Of a stretch of 64,000 nt of DNA, positions 39,389 through 51,600 are shown one piece after another. Both the position numbers and the translations under genes were made by a program. The notes under the pieces were generated by a model. That model searched no databases and was not told where the DNA came from. It saw only the letters and a program-made list of their open reading frames with translations. Source of the DNA: Apostichopus japonicus (taxonomy: Eukaryota; Echinodermata; Holothuroidea; Aspidochirotida; Stichopodidae); the NCBI RefSeq assembly GCF_037975245.1, contig NC_092578.1:2303001-2367000 (forward strand). The letters are read 5' to 3'. Positions within the stretch are counted from its first letter, which is position 1. Each line of letters starts with the position of its first letter.

Positions 39389-39706
39389 AATTTAATGATA
39401 ATAATATTGAGGATTTATAAAGCGCAGACATATCCACCGATAGCGGTGCTCAAGGCGCATAACAATATTACCCTGGTCAATGATAACCTGTCAAACATAG
39501 AAACAATCCCTCCACATGGCAGCAGCTAAACAGCGCCAAACTGACAGTTTATCTCACAGGTCCCCATTTATACACCTGGGTGAAGAGAGGCAATAGAGAT
39601 AAAGTGCCTTGTCCAAGGAACACAACGTAATTATCTGACCAGGACTTGAACCTGCAAGCCTTAGATCACAAGTCCACTGCCTTAACCACTTGATCACAGC
39701 GCTCTC
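39389..39706 (-). mobile_element. tRNA-derived SINE, same sense as the P450
   Basis: On the - strand the head holds an A-box-like TGATCAAGTGG (39697-39687) and a B box GGTTCAAGTCC (39652-39642), correctly ordered and 34 nt apart. A body follows with CCTTGGACAAGGCACTTTA and GCGCCTTGAGCACCGCTATCGGTGG, then a TATTATTATCATT tail. TCAGAT flanks both sides (39383-39388 and 39707-39712), a short target duplication. The body resembles conserved-domain SINEs widespread in deuterostomes and molluscs; the exact family is not assigned. It is not a functional tRNA gene. Confidence 0.85.
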
Positions 39707-39831
39707 TCAGATGCACCCAAGCATTAATATTTGACAATTGAAAACTTGAAACACACTGTATATATACCCTCTGACCAGTGAAATCATTTCAGAATTCTTC
39801 AATCGTGATAATCTTTTTAACAATTATCATC

Positions 39832-42800
39832 TCACAGCCTTTCTTCTACTATAACATTGAATGGTTTGGGCACCAAGTCAAAATGAATATCTGGTTCAGT
39901 AGAAGGCATCACATTTGGAGGCAACTTGATGGTGAATCTTTGCATAAGACAAGCTGTCAGTACCACAATTTCTGACTTTCCAATGTCTTTGCCAAGGCAG
40001 GCTCGCCTACCTGTAGAAAAAGGCATGAAGTAAGGGAATTCTGTCAAGTTTCTGGATTTTCCATCTCTGTCTAGGAATCTTTCTGGATCAAACTCTTCAG
40101 GATTGCTCCAGTTTTCAGTACTATGGTTTACAGCATAAAAGTTGGCCAAAACTTGAGTTCCTGCAAAGGAGAGGAAAAGATAAATTTAAAAACTATAGCA
40201 CCTAGTATTGATAACTTATTCTAGGAAAGAATGTTGGAGGGTGATTGAAGGTTGGAGACCAAAGGGGAGATAAAAAAAAACTAGCATTTTGATTTGCTTT
40301 CATGTTACTGTATGTACAGTACTATACCATGACCAGAAATGGTTTATTGGGAGAGAGAGAGAGGGGGGGGGGGGGGAGGTGTGTGTGTGGACTTTTAAAT
40401 TAAATGGCTCTTGAGTTTTTTTTCTTATTGTTTAAGAGTTTCCAAAGGCCCAATAAGTAATTCATTTTTGGACCAAGCACCCAGAATGTTGCGCAGTGTT
40501 CAAGTTACTACATGATTAATTTTTTCTTCTTTTGTTTTCCAATAAAATTCAATAAATCCAGTTAACAGACCATTAAAGTCAAAGGATGGTTGTAAAATGA
40601 GAGTTAAACATTTGACCTTTCATACCTGATCAATCATGTTCTTTTCATTCCATATGCGGCGGCCAACTACTTTAAATCAGATTTGGTATGTAGTTGGTAC
40701 TGTACAGTAGTTCATATTTTGTACAGCAAACAGTACAAAGCAAAAACAGTTGTCTTGCCTACTGTAGTTATGTGTACAGTTAGGTTTAATGTTTGGATGG
40801 ATTGACAGGGCTAATATTGTGGAGCATCCCAGACGTGATTGAACATATAGATTTATCTATATATGTTTACAGTATACATGTAATTGACTAGTAATTATAC
40901 AGTAAGAAAGCATGAAAGCATCTACCTTGGCTGATTGAAAGATTACTGTATGATAAGGGATTACATTGATTACAATTATAATCAGCCATAGCAACTGTAT
41001 ATAAAGTATATAACCATATATAACCATAAATAACCATATATACAACCATGTATACAACCATGTATACAACCTTGTACAACCATATATACAACCACATATA
41101 ACCATATATATAGCCATATAAAACCATATATGCAACCATATACAACCATATTCCATACATAACCATGTATAAACATATATAACCATGTAAAGCCATATAT
41201 ACAACCATATATACAACCATATATACAACCATATAACCATATATAAAATATGATGAAGCTTACCTGCTGGAACATAGTGACCTTCAATGATAGTGTCACA
41301 TTTTGTAGCATGAGGAACACCAAAGAGGGACATGGAACTGAACCTTATGGTCTCGTAGATAACAGCACCTGCAACCAATCGAACAAAAACCAATAAATGT
41401 AATAAAAGTTTTAGCATACATATCTGAAAAGTAAAACCAGTTGGGGGGATAGTTCAAGACTTTACAGTACTATTTCATACCCAATATATATTAAACATAA
41501 CATCACAAAGTTCAAAACAGTCGGCACGGAAAGTATTGTAAACTTCAAGATCCTCTTTTCTTTCATTAAAATATTCTGATCTTTTTATGTACAGTACTTA
41601 CCAGTTTATATCGATAATGTTCCTTGTTCTTTCTCCACAGTCATACTACTGTATTTTTCAGTTTGTAAACTTTACCTGATGAACATCTAGTTTAGATTTG
41701 TCAAACAATTTTTAGTTACAGTTTATGCTGCAATCTGTCAGTCTACCCTCAAAGCCCACTACCACAAGGCAGTAATGCCTCCAAAGTCCATGTCCTAACT
41801 CTATTCACCAGTTGAATCTTCCGAATAAAGCGTTTCAAATGATATTTCTTTGAAACTTCTTCCACCATCCCTGTTGCATCGGAGCTTTTGTTTCATCTGA
41901 CATTCTGACACAACTAATCACATTGTCACGTCTGATATACCTATAAGTACTGTATGTTGGTTTGTAGTGTGATATCATAATCGTACTTACAGAGATAAGG
42001 AAGATTTTGCTCGTCTTGTAACGTCGGTAGTTTGTCACGTCCTATGACATCATCGAGCTCCTCTTGTACCTTCCTCTGTACCTCAGGGTATATTGCGAGG
42101 TACAGAAACATCCATAACAGTGCATTCAGAATTGTGTCACTCCCTTTCAAGAGAAAATAAACATGAAAGAAATTAACAATTTGCTCTGGTAATCCTTTCC
42201 AAAATCATCGTTGGTAAAATACAACTATTGTATCATAAATTTGTTCATGTGTGCAAAATTTGGCCCATCCTGAGACATAATGGAACATGCTACTTTCACC
42301 AACATGTACCTTCATTTTATCACACACTATTGTCACTCTCTCAAAAGTTTTTTTTCTTCTTTTCTGTTCTCTATTCTCAAAACTGTGCCATAGTGTGGTA
42401 ACGACAGAAAGTTACTACACCCTGGAAACATTGGATGTGCTTTCCCATGATCAATTTTGTGGTAGATACTCCCCGAGGGAAATATACATTTACCCTAAAG
42501 GCGTTCTGCTTTTTACAGCAATCCAGTTGTGACCTAGTTGATTCTTTAGATGACATGAAACAACCTCCTAATGAGGCTTATTGAAAGCTGACTGAAATGG
42601 AAACATTTTAAAATGTGTCAAACAGGAACAAAGTGTCTCTACATAAGCACATGATTAGTTACCTAATTCAGGTAACATTCCCATAATCTTTCTCAATCAA
42701 GTAATTGCCTCTTGTTAAAAGCAAACTGGTCTCCTTTCTGCCAGCTCTGAAAGGAATCTGAAAGTCAAAATGATGACCTCTGCAGTACATAGCACTTTAC

Positions 42801-45800
42801 TCCTCTAATTGAATTGCAAACATCCACAGATCTTATTGCAAACAAGCTTTGTCAAGGGTGGTCAACAATCTCAGGGTCCCTCTTTCAACTCGGGCACCCC
42901 ACTGGGCCCTGCTAAATGAGGGTTGTTTGGATGGAAATGGAATTGCTTAACTGGATGATGACGTTTAGTAACATAGCCCCCTTTGATCCCGAGCGAAAGT
43001 CATATCAACTCCCAGTCTTCTGTTTATTTGGCACACATACCCCCTGCTATGACTAAAGTGCAAAGCTATGGAATAGCTCGTGATCATTAGCCGAGTGATG
43101 GAGTCCCAAACAACCTGTTCAAACTTACCCTTACATGAATGTAAACCCCAACCCTAGATGTCAATCACAACCTGTGTCAAGAGAAATTTACAATTTTGAT
43201 CCAGACATCTTAATAAAGACTTCACACGCCAGGTGTTTTATCCATCAAAGTCCTGACATATACTTTAGTAAATGAAAACCTTTAAATAAATTGGTTGTGA
43301 AGTGTTAGAGATAGAGAGGATTTATCAAATTGAATTGGGAGATGGTGGCACACTTGTTCTTCTGTACCTATATCTTTACCCCACTCCATGATCTAAATTA
43401 CTCAACTGTTAGCCAGAAAAATATCTAATTCTAAAAACATGACTTAGAAATTGCCTTAAATAGGAGTTAAAAAAAATTATAGGTGGTACTGTCTTTGTAT
43501 GAAATGAGTAAATTATTCTGTATTTAATGTACAAAGATGCATCATTTGATGAATGATGTTATTGACCCGGATAATATGAAATGATGTATAAAAACACTCT
43601 GACCCACACAATAGGTAACCATATTATTTTTCGCTTAGCATTTCTAGGACACATTCTCTCTCAGAATGTAGTGAAGTTACAGTTTAAGTACATTGATTGT
43701 AAAACAGGCATGTAAATTTTCAATTTTAGTATGAATGTACATGTATTTCTGGAATTAACAGTTATTTGAGTTCTATTTGGTAAAGCTAAACTCAATCACA
43801 ATGCGATTCTCTGAGGTATGTGCAGTATACACTTCACCCCTCTCTTACCTGTCTCCTTCTACACTAACACGCTTTCCTGATCTACCAAATTGCAGCTGGT
43901 ATAAATTTTGCATTCCCCTCCCCCCCTACCCCCTGGTGACCTCCACTACAGTCACTGCATGCTATCGCTTCCATCCGAATTTACCATTCTGAAGGGAAAC
44001 CTGTGTTTTTCAATCCTGTTTCTGTCTACGCCTTTACTGACATTTTTTACTTGAATCATGCCGACGAAGGTTACTAACCAAATCTAAAGTATGATTCCAC
44101 AGACCATTACTTAAGTATCCTTTTTGTTTTTGGTAGTAAATACTCAAACCCAAACCAGTAAGTTTTAGGGAATTAATATCCATATCTTCTTAAATGTGAG
44201 TTAGAACTTTGAACCCTGTGAAAAAGTATGATGAGTTCATCAATTGTAAATTACATCATTTCTTTGGGTGTTCTTGTTGTTGCTTGTTCTGTTTGATATC
44301 TGTCAGATTTCATATATCTGATATCTGTTGGTGATATGACCTGCTTCCCGACCTCTCAGCGTTTCCGTTCTCATGACAGAAAAAGTCCCCAATAACAACG
44401 GATACTTAGTTTGTCTCATTGTATTCAACCAGATACGCACATATATATTCAATTTGGAGCCATAGAGTCGAAAGAAATTCCACCTGCGGCGTTCAGAAAA
44501 TAGCCCTCATTTCCTCCTAACTTGTACCTGTAGACCTGCGGCATTCGCCAATTCTTTCAATTACCATTTTTGGTCAGTTCATCTTTTGCCATTTGCAATG
44601 GTCACGATTGTTGTGTGAGGCACATTCGTGACCGCTCAACTGACCTGAAGCGAACAGGATACCAAGAGAAAATGAATTGTTCCCAACGGGGGACCTGATC
44701 TCTTTGACATTTGCGTGCCTCCGCATTAAATACACATTACATCTACGAATCAGGAACGGTCTTTTGTTTCTTCAGGGTTGAGAAGAAATTTCTCCGAAGC
44801 AAGTCTATGGAGCTCGTCAATGTTTTTTGACTTGGCAAAGTCCTTCAAATCGAGTTACTGATGACCATGTGTTTCATTAAGTTGTCAAAAACCATTACGT
44901 ATACATTAGTAGATAATTAGACTACTGTACTCATTAGTTTGTCACATTTCCAAGTTTTTCTCTTAATGTGACTTGCATTCGGAGGTGTGATTGCATAACC
45001 CTCACCAATCAGTCAGGAAAATACCCTGCTGTCATGTAGCAACAACATCACTCTCTCTTACACAGAGTAAAAATACAATTACTGCTTTAATTTGTTATGC
45101 CCTAGGCTAGACAAAACCTCTTGGAACATTTACAATTATTGATGATGTTTGGTTTTTATTTCAAACCCATTTTAAATGGTTTATAGATCCTGAGGGGTTG
45201 TCTACATTAACTCTGATTGTAACGATCGAAATAAGGTTTGAGCAAAGACACAGTGGTCATCAGTGTGAATCCATTGCTGGCAAATTAGTTCTCTCCTTTC
45301 AAAAATAACATGGAATGAGACATAACACATCCAATTTCGTCTGTAATGGCTCCCCAAAAGAGTTGTAAAATTGTATTGAAGATTTCAGATTTCTATACCT
45401 TTCACACCATGCATGCCTGTTTCTATGTCATAGCACTCACGTATGTTTGTAATGTACTGCAGTTGAATAAAGCACCAAACCCTGCTTGATTGATCAAGTA
45501 TTCATGGATCAAGTGTTAATGGATCAAGTACTCAATTTATCCCGCTGATCATGCATGTTATTCAGTCTTAAAACGTTGCTTTTGGAACAAATAAAGAATT
45601 CTCTTTAAGTTTCTGTACTTTTCTTCAGAATCAACTGGCATGGGTATTATTGCATAAGTTGGCACCATCTTTCTAAAAAATGCAACTTGTCAGTTTGTCA
45701 CATGAACGTTAAATCGTACTGTATACCTAACTCATCTAGGAGTGTTATGCTAAGATTTCTTAGTGGTCTCATGAGAAGTAAGGGTAGTAAGGGCCTGTCA

Positions 45801-48639
45801 TAGAGGGCACACAGTGTTAAAAGGTTACCAGTTCATTCTGGGCACAGTATAACAAGAGTGCTAAGGTTGTGGGGAGACAGGTAAGCTTGTCACTCTTAAA
45901 TATCCAAACCAGTAAGTTTTGGGATGTATTCGTAACTCATCTAGGCAGTGTTATGCTAAGATTTCTGAGATTATGACAGTCACTGATTCCAGTATCTGCA
46001 AATTTGTTTCAACTGGTTTTTCCATAAATTTCACAAACAAAGTAAGTACAGGGCTTGATGTAATTGTGAAAGAAACATGGCATATGCACTATACGTGGGT
46101 TGTATTGGGGTGTGAGGCATGGGCTGGGAGGGAGGGGGGTGGGTGGGTGAAGAGCAGCACTGATAATAAATATTGGTAAAAACCTTTTTTGTCACCAGTA
46201 GGGTAATTTTCCTGAACAAATTACAAGGTACAGACAGCAAATATGTGGCAGCAGTTTGTCAAACCTTGTTTGTTATCCAATCATTCCTAAGATATTTGTT
46301 CAGTATTTATTGCCCTGTAAGAAAGGTGCATTCAGCTGGCAATATTTCTTTAAATGTAGCTATTTGAGTTTGGTTTGTCCATTACACTGACATCCCTTCA
46401 TTTCAAGTGTATCAAGATTTCAGAGTTGCCTTTTTCATATGATTTACATAAAATGATTAATACCTCTAATTATAAAATTTTCCAAATTTCGTAGAAAGTT
46501 TTAACTTTGTCATCATATATTATTACTAGTCACACACTAATCACTCATCCTTTTTAAATAAAACAATGACATCGTGTTAGTTTGATCAATTGCGATTTGT
46601 GTCATGATTCGTGGATTTGTGAAAATGTTGACCAAATGCAAAAGAGGTGCTTTAGTATTAAAGTCGGTGCTATTACTTTTGTACCAGGAATATCTTTATT
46701 TCAAGTCTCAATTTGTGTTTGTTGATGAAGTTTGGAAAACAAACTTCCGAAGCAGATTCAATATTTCTTATTCTAAATGCACTCTGACCAGGTGGGTTTA
46801 ATGGAGAAAAGCTGTCGCAATCAAAAGAAAGAAATTTATTTTCAGTTGCCCTTCTGGCGCGAACGATTCACCATAAAATCACTGCACCCGCCCATATCAG
46901 CATGTTCATTACACAAAATTGTATCGTCCACCTTTTTTACCCAATTTCATGGAGGAAACGTCTGAAAACACCTGTTTCTTCCTTGCAATGTAAGTAAATG
47001 ACACAATTTCGCAAGCTACATCGGTAAGACCGAAAGAAAGATACTATTCAAGATAATGGACCTAACACAAGCTAGCACACAGGCTTAATGATCGTAAACA
47101 AAACAGAGAGATTTGATTGGCGCATGATCTGTTGGGCGGGGCTTACAAATTTTGAATGAAATTTGTAGAATCTTCAGACTCATTAAAAAATCTGGCGAAT
47201 TTTATTAAGCTCTTATTGTTTGACGACAGATAACTCAATAAAGGTAATGATTATTAATATGAAAATTGCACAGAACAGTGTTATTTTCACTGAGCTTTAA
47301 GGGCAGAAAGCTGGAAAAGTCAAAGTTAAAATTTGGCAAACACACATTAAGACTTGAACATGTGACAATCCAATATCTTGTACTGCAGTGCAGCTATGCC
47401 TTCAAAGTATTATCAAGTGTATACATGTTTTGTCAGTATGTATACATTACCTTGAATGTAATTAGTGCCTTGCTGTATACACTGTACACACAGAAAAGCC
47501 AGGTACTACAGGTAAACAAGTGGGCCTTTCACGTCTATAGATTTCTTTGAACTTGTCATTATTATTATTATCAAAAAACACTTGTAAGACTTGTTATGTT
47601 CATCACTATGCATTTCACATATTAATATAGTCACTTTTAGTATACAGATCTACAAAATACTGTAGGTCAATGAGTGAAAGTTAGAAGACCAAAAAAAAAA
47701 CACAAAGGAAAAGATAAAAAAAAAAAAAGCAGAACGTTCCGACTCACCTGCAAAGAAAATGGTCCAGATATTAATAATGATCTGATAAGGTGTGAGAAGT
47801 CGCAGAGCATCGGTATCTCCCTCCAACTCTGCGTCGTTGGCAATCTTGATGAGACAATCCACCAGATCTCTGATTTGTCCATCCTGGAAGGTTTCTTTGT
47901 GTTTCTTGTAAAAATTGAGCAAGAGTGAGTCTCTACACTCCTTAGCATCCATCATGGACCTTATCCAAGGGTTGGGAATATGTTGTAGCCATGGCAATAG
48001 GTTTACTGGATGAACAGGCGTGATGGACTTTCCAATCTTCTCTGTGTAGTCGAATATCAACCTGAGTTCATCATCTTCTTTCTGGTACCTCTTGCCAAAT
48101 GCTATGTTGTGCAAGATGTTCAGTGAAGCCAGACTCAGATCATCTTTGGGGTCAAAGGCTATTTGTTGGTAGGAATTGAAACGGTCTGTTAAACTCAGAG
48201 CCTCCTCATGAAGCTTCTCGCACAGAGAGGTTCTGGTGATCACCTTGAAAGTTTGCCTCATGATCTTGGTGTGGAGATGGAAATCATGTTGTTCTCTACA
48301 CGTCATGAAACCTTTCTCCAGAAAGAAGTCTAAAGAGAAAATTTTGGGTCTCCAAGTCACGTGTGGCCCATTGTATGTTTCTTTGATAACTTTTGCATCA
48401 TTCAAAATAACTACTCTCTCTCTGCCAAATTTGAGGCTGAACACTTTTCCGTAAGTCTCTGACATTTTGGTAAGGCAGTGATGGATGGCAGATGAATCAA
48501 GCTGCAAAATATTACCGAGGAGGGGGAGGGATGGGGGTCCAGGTGGGACCTTCCAGACCCAAAATTCTTTCCACTCATTTATGTAATAAAATGCTATGTA
48601 TATGACAATAACTATACAGATTAAACAGGGTGACAGCAT
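39832..48639 (-). CDS. Cytochrome P450, clan 2 (CYP17/CYP1/CYP2-like), complete in four exons
   Basis: Exons on the - strand: 48639-47748 (donor CAG|GTGAGT), 42143-41991 (donor CTCT|GTAAGT), 41368-41264 (donor CAG|GTAAGC) and 40160-39832 (TGA). The joined CDS is 1,479 nt, 492 residues, typical for the family; all introns are phase 1 (5,604, 622 and 1,103 bp). Features: N-terminal ER anchor (about 4-20), proline hinge PPGPPSLP (32-39), I-helix AGSDT (297-301) created exactly at the first junction, K-helix ExxR (E354, R357), DPERF (408-412) and heme loop FSTGRRACLG (431-440) with ligand Cys438. It should be a microsomal heme-thiolate monooxygenase using P450 reductase. The substrate is unknown. 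The C-helix reads FHLHTK where CYP17 has WQLHRR, so the usual heme-propionate Trp is Phe. The start has A at -3. One 297-codon exon before the I-helix is unusual for CYP2 and nearer to CYP1-like structure. Confidence 0.95.
40349..40388 (+). repeat. GA/G/GT simple repeat
   Basis: AGAGAGAGAG followed by a G-run of 14 or so and GTGTGTGTG, within P450 intron 3. Confidence 0.9.
40998..41245 (-). repeat. Minisatellite of ACCATATATA-type units in P450 intron 3
   Basis: About 20 variable 9-13 bp units (AACCATATATA, ACAACCATGTATA, ACAACCATATAT). The array ends about 18 bp from the exon 3 donor (41263). It opens all three - strand frames, which gives long Tyr/Met/Val/Trp-rich frames that are not genes. 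Confidence 0.9.
42144..47747 (-). other. P450 intron 1 contents
   Basis: No exon is needed here, since the flanking exons already complete the I-helix. The interval holds a direct repeat of AACTCATCTAGG..AGTGTTATGCTAAGATTTCT (45728 and 45932), GATCAAGT repeats at 45490-45532, a G-rich run at 46126-46147 and A-runs next to the exon 1 donor (47692-47729). A CpG-richer patch spans about 44470-44780. Nothing looks like a nested gene. Confidence 0.6.
45480..45535 (+). repeat. GGATCAAGT short tandem repeat
   Basis: Three copies of T.ATGGATCAAGT(A/G)-type units, 15-17 bp period. Confidence 0.7.
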
Positions 48640-51600
48640 GATTGGGTAACGACGAAACAGATCGAAAAAGTTTCAAAGTATTCTTCCTCCAATCGAGTCA
48701 AATTTAGGACAGAGAAAAAGGGGTTTCTATTCCCGGCCTTGTTCGTCGTTGTTATTTGTGTCTTCTTGCTGGTGTAGGGGATAATTTCTTCATGGCATTC
48801 TGCCTGTTGATCTTGGTTGAAGATAATTTTCTGCAGAGAACAAAATGGAAGACGGGATTTTTAAGTCATGCTGGTACAAAATTCTCAGTTTTTTCATCAG
48901 CATATATTAAACCACAAAATTTATTTTATTGTCTTGATGTGAGTTGTCTGTTTAGTAAATAAATAGGTATAATCACATTCACAGAAAGATAACTGTTCTG
49001 TCATAAATTTGTCCCTTACTCTCCCTAATTATAAGATACCATCATTTTGCCATTTCTATAAGCTTGTTTGTTTTCACTTATTACATTAAAACTCTTGAGC
49101 TGAACTCTTATGCCTGGTTGGCACAAATCAAGATAAGAATTTTAACAGTTCTGTCCACTTTTTCAATACTGATATTTCAAGATATAGTGAAGAATTGAAA
49201 GTTAGTTCAATGTTAATTTCCATGTAATTATTTTATAAGGAACAGCTCCAAGTGGACTTCTAAATAAGACAGAACGAAGAAGAAAAACCAAATCCGCGGT
49301 GTTTCTTTCAAGACAACCTACCAGGTCCATTCACAGATCAGAAATGATTAATCTTAAACAAACAACTACTGTTAATAGAAAATTAACTGATTGTAATTAA
49401 ATAAAAACTGAAGAATACCATTTCAATAGCATGGTCCTGAGAATTGAATCACAATCTTTTCCAGAAATTTGCAGAAATAATGGAATCCAAACTAAAAACT
49501 TTTGTGCACAGCATAGTGATTAATGAAACTTTCTCTCAGCTGAAGACAACACAGCAACTTATTAGCACTACATAACCATAAAGCTACTGACTTCGGAATC
49601 TGTGCTATACATCTGAAAAGGACATCTCTGTAAAGAATTTGATTATTAAGTGCAAATATATATGCTTAGTAATCTTTTAAACACAATCAAATCACCTTCA
49701 GGACTGAATTGTTATGATAAGGTTAATCATGCCAAATCTTTTACATTTGCTAGCAGTCTTTTAAGACCCTTTTCTTTGGTTGTCTAACTGTTAAAGTGAT
49801 ATATGCATGGTTTGATGAACACTCATAATACAAATTTACACAGTGTTTGCCTTAAAAAAATCACTGTTTGTGCTAGCAATTGAGAGGCATTTGAAAGAAC
49901 CTTAACCTTACTTTCAAGTAAAACTCTAGTTTGTCCTTGGCAAAACATGGAGCCCCTAATTTCCTTCTTCCTTATAATGCAAGTTGTGGCGTTCACTAAT
50001 TTAAAAAAAAAAAAAACGAGTCCCCATATATGTATATGTAACTTTTGGTAACTCTATAGGATACCACCAGACCAGAATGTACAGCAAAGTCCAGACAATA
50101 TGCAGCTTTAAGCACCCTTTTTCCAAGTTATTGGTGTCCTTATGTTCAAAGTTGGTTAAGCAGAAAATAAACGTTGTAATCAACAAAAACAACGTGACAA
50201 AGAAACCAAACTAACTAATTATCATCACTGTCTGGGGGACCTTTTTTTATATTCTTTTTATCTCTGCTTCATTCAAAGTTTCTGTTATAGTATTTGAAAG
50301 AGATTTATTTAAGTTACTGATCTGTGGCAAAGTGCATACTTTTGTACCATCTTTTTTGTATAATTTAATAAGGAAAAACCCACATAAACTAGTGTCGGAC
50401 ACTCACGCTTGCATGAGAGGGAATTCAAAGGCCATTGTTGAACATGAGGGCAATGCAGTGTGAAAGAAGAAGGAAAATGTTATATTGCCGCAAAAAAAGA
50501 AAGACAAAAATAGAAGGAAAACGTGATGTTTTTACTGTGTTTTTAGCAATGTTTGGCCTTACTGCACCGAGTATATATTCAAAGCTGATTCCATATACAC
50601 AGTACCTATGTGCATTGAATTGTACAGTAACGTTTTCTATATTAATAACCGATGATTTAATGGCTAAGGATTTTGATGGCATATCTATATAATTTCTATG
50701 ATTGTTATTGAGGCCATGATCTGTAATTTGTACATAATAGGATATACCTCAAGCTACAGTAGCTGTGAAATCTATGTAACTTTAACAAACATATATATAT
50801 AGCTGCTACATTTGAGTTATTACTCATTTAATACAAACCAGGAAAGTAATTGTCTCTTGCGGATTTTAGTGACTAGTTAATATTGTCTCATTTGAAGTTT
50901 TTTGCCAAATTTCATTGTTCCTATTATGATTTAGATCTAGACTTAAGTTACAGATGCTTACAGGAATTTCATCTATTCTTTAAAAGTGGCATATTTTACT
51001 ACAAGATTTGTGACAAATTTAACACAGAATTCAGCTTAAAGTACATGAATTAGCCCACCAAGAATGATGTTAAAAGTGCAGAAGCCTGGAGAGTTTTTGT
51101 AAACGATGTTGGACAGAAGCTGTCCCCTATTGAACTAAATAGTTTATAAACACTCTAATCTAGAACATAAAAAATGATAATGATTACAACTGTATGGATT
51201 ACTTTGTAAGGTTAAGGGACATGTCTAAAGTAATATCTTGTGTTTCTCTCTCAGGTAACAAACCAATGCAAAATATAGCAGTTTCCATTATGTCTCCAAA
51301 CTTCCCGCAATTACCCTTGTTTTAGTCAACGTTTCAATCATCAAACTAAGATACCCTACAAGCTTTTTTATGACTTGAACATGATCTAACAAATAAATTT
51401 AAATAATTTATATAATCCCATCAACTTAAAGTGCATCTGAAAATTTCAGTCTTCAGCATATTCTTCGTTATTAAAAATGAATTAACGAACTGTGTTTCAA
51501 AGTTTATCATCTTATAATATTGAAATATTATCTAACCGAATGCAAATAACTGCTTTGTAGTAGAATAATAAGTAAAGAAGGCCTATTTATGTGGTTCAAG

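Noticed and set aside
39640..39700. tRNA gene suggested by A and B boxes on the - strand
   Set aside because: The boxes belong to the head of a SINE with a body, tail and target duplication; no full cloverleaf or terminator is present.
40857..41417. 186-residue - strand frame rich in Tyr, Trp, Val and Met
   Set aside because: It joins P450 exon 3 to the intron 3 minisatellite; only 41368-41264 is coding, as the GTAAGC donor and family alignment show.
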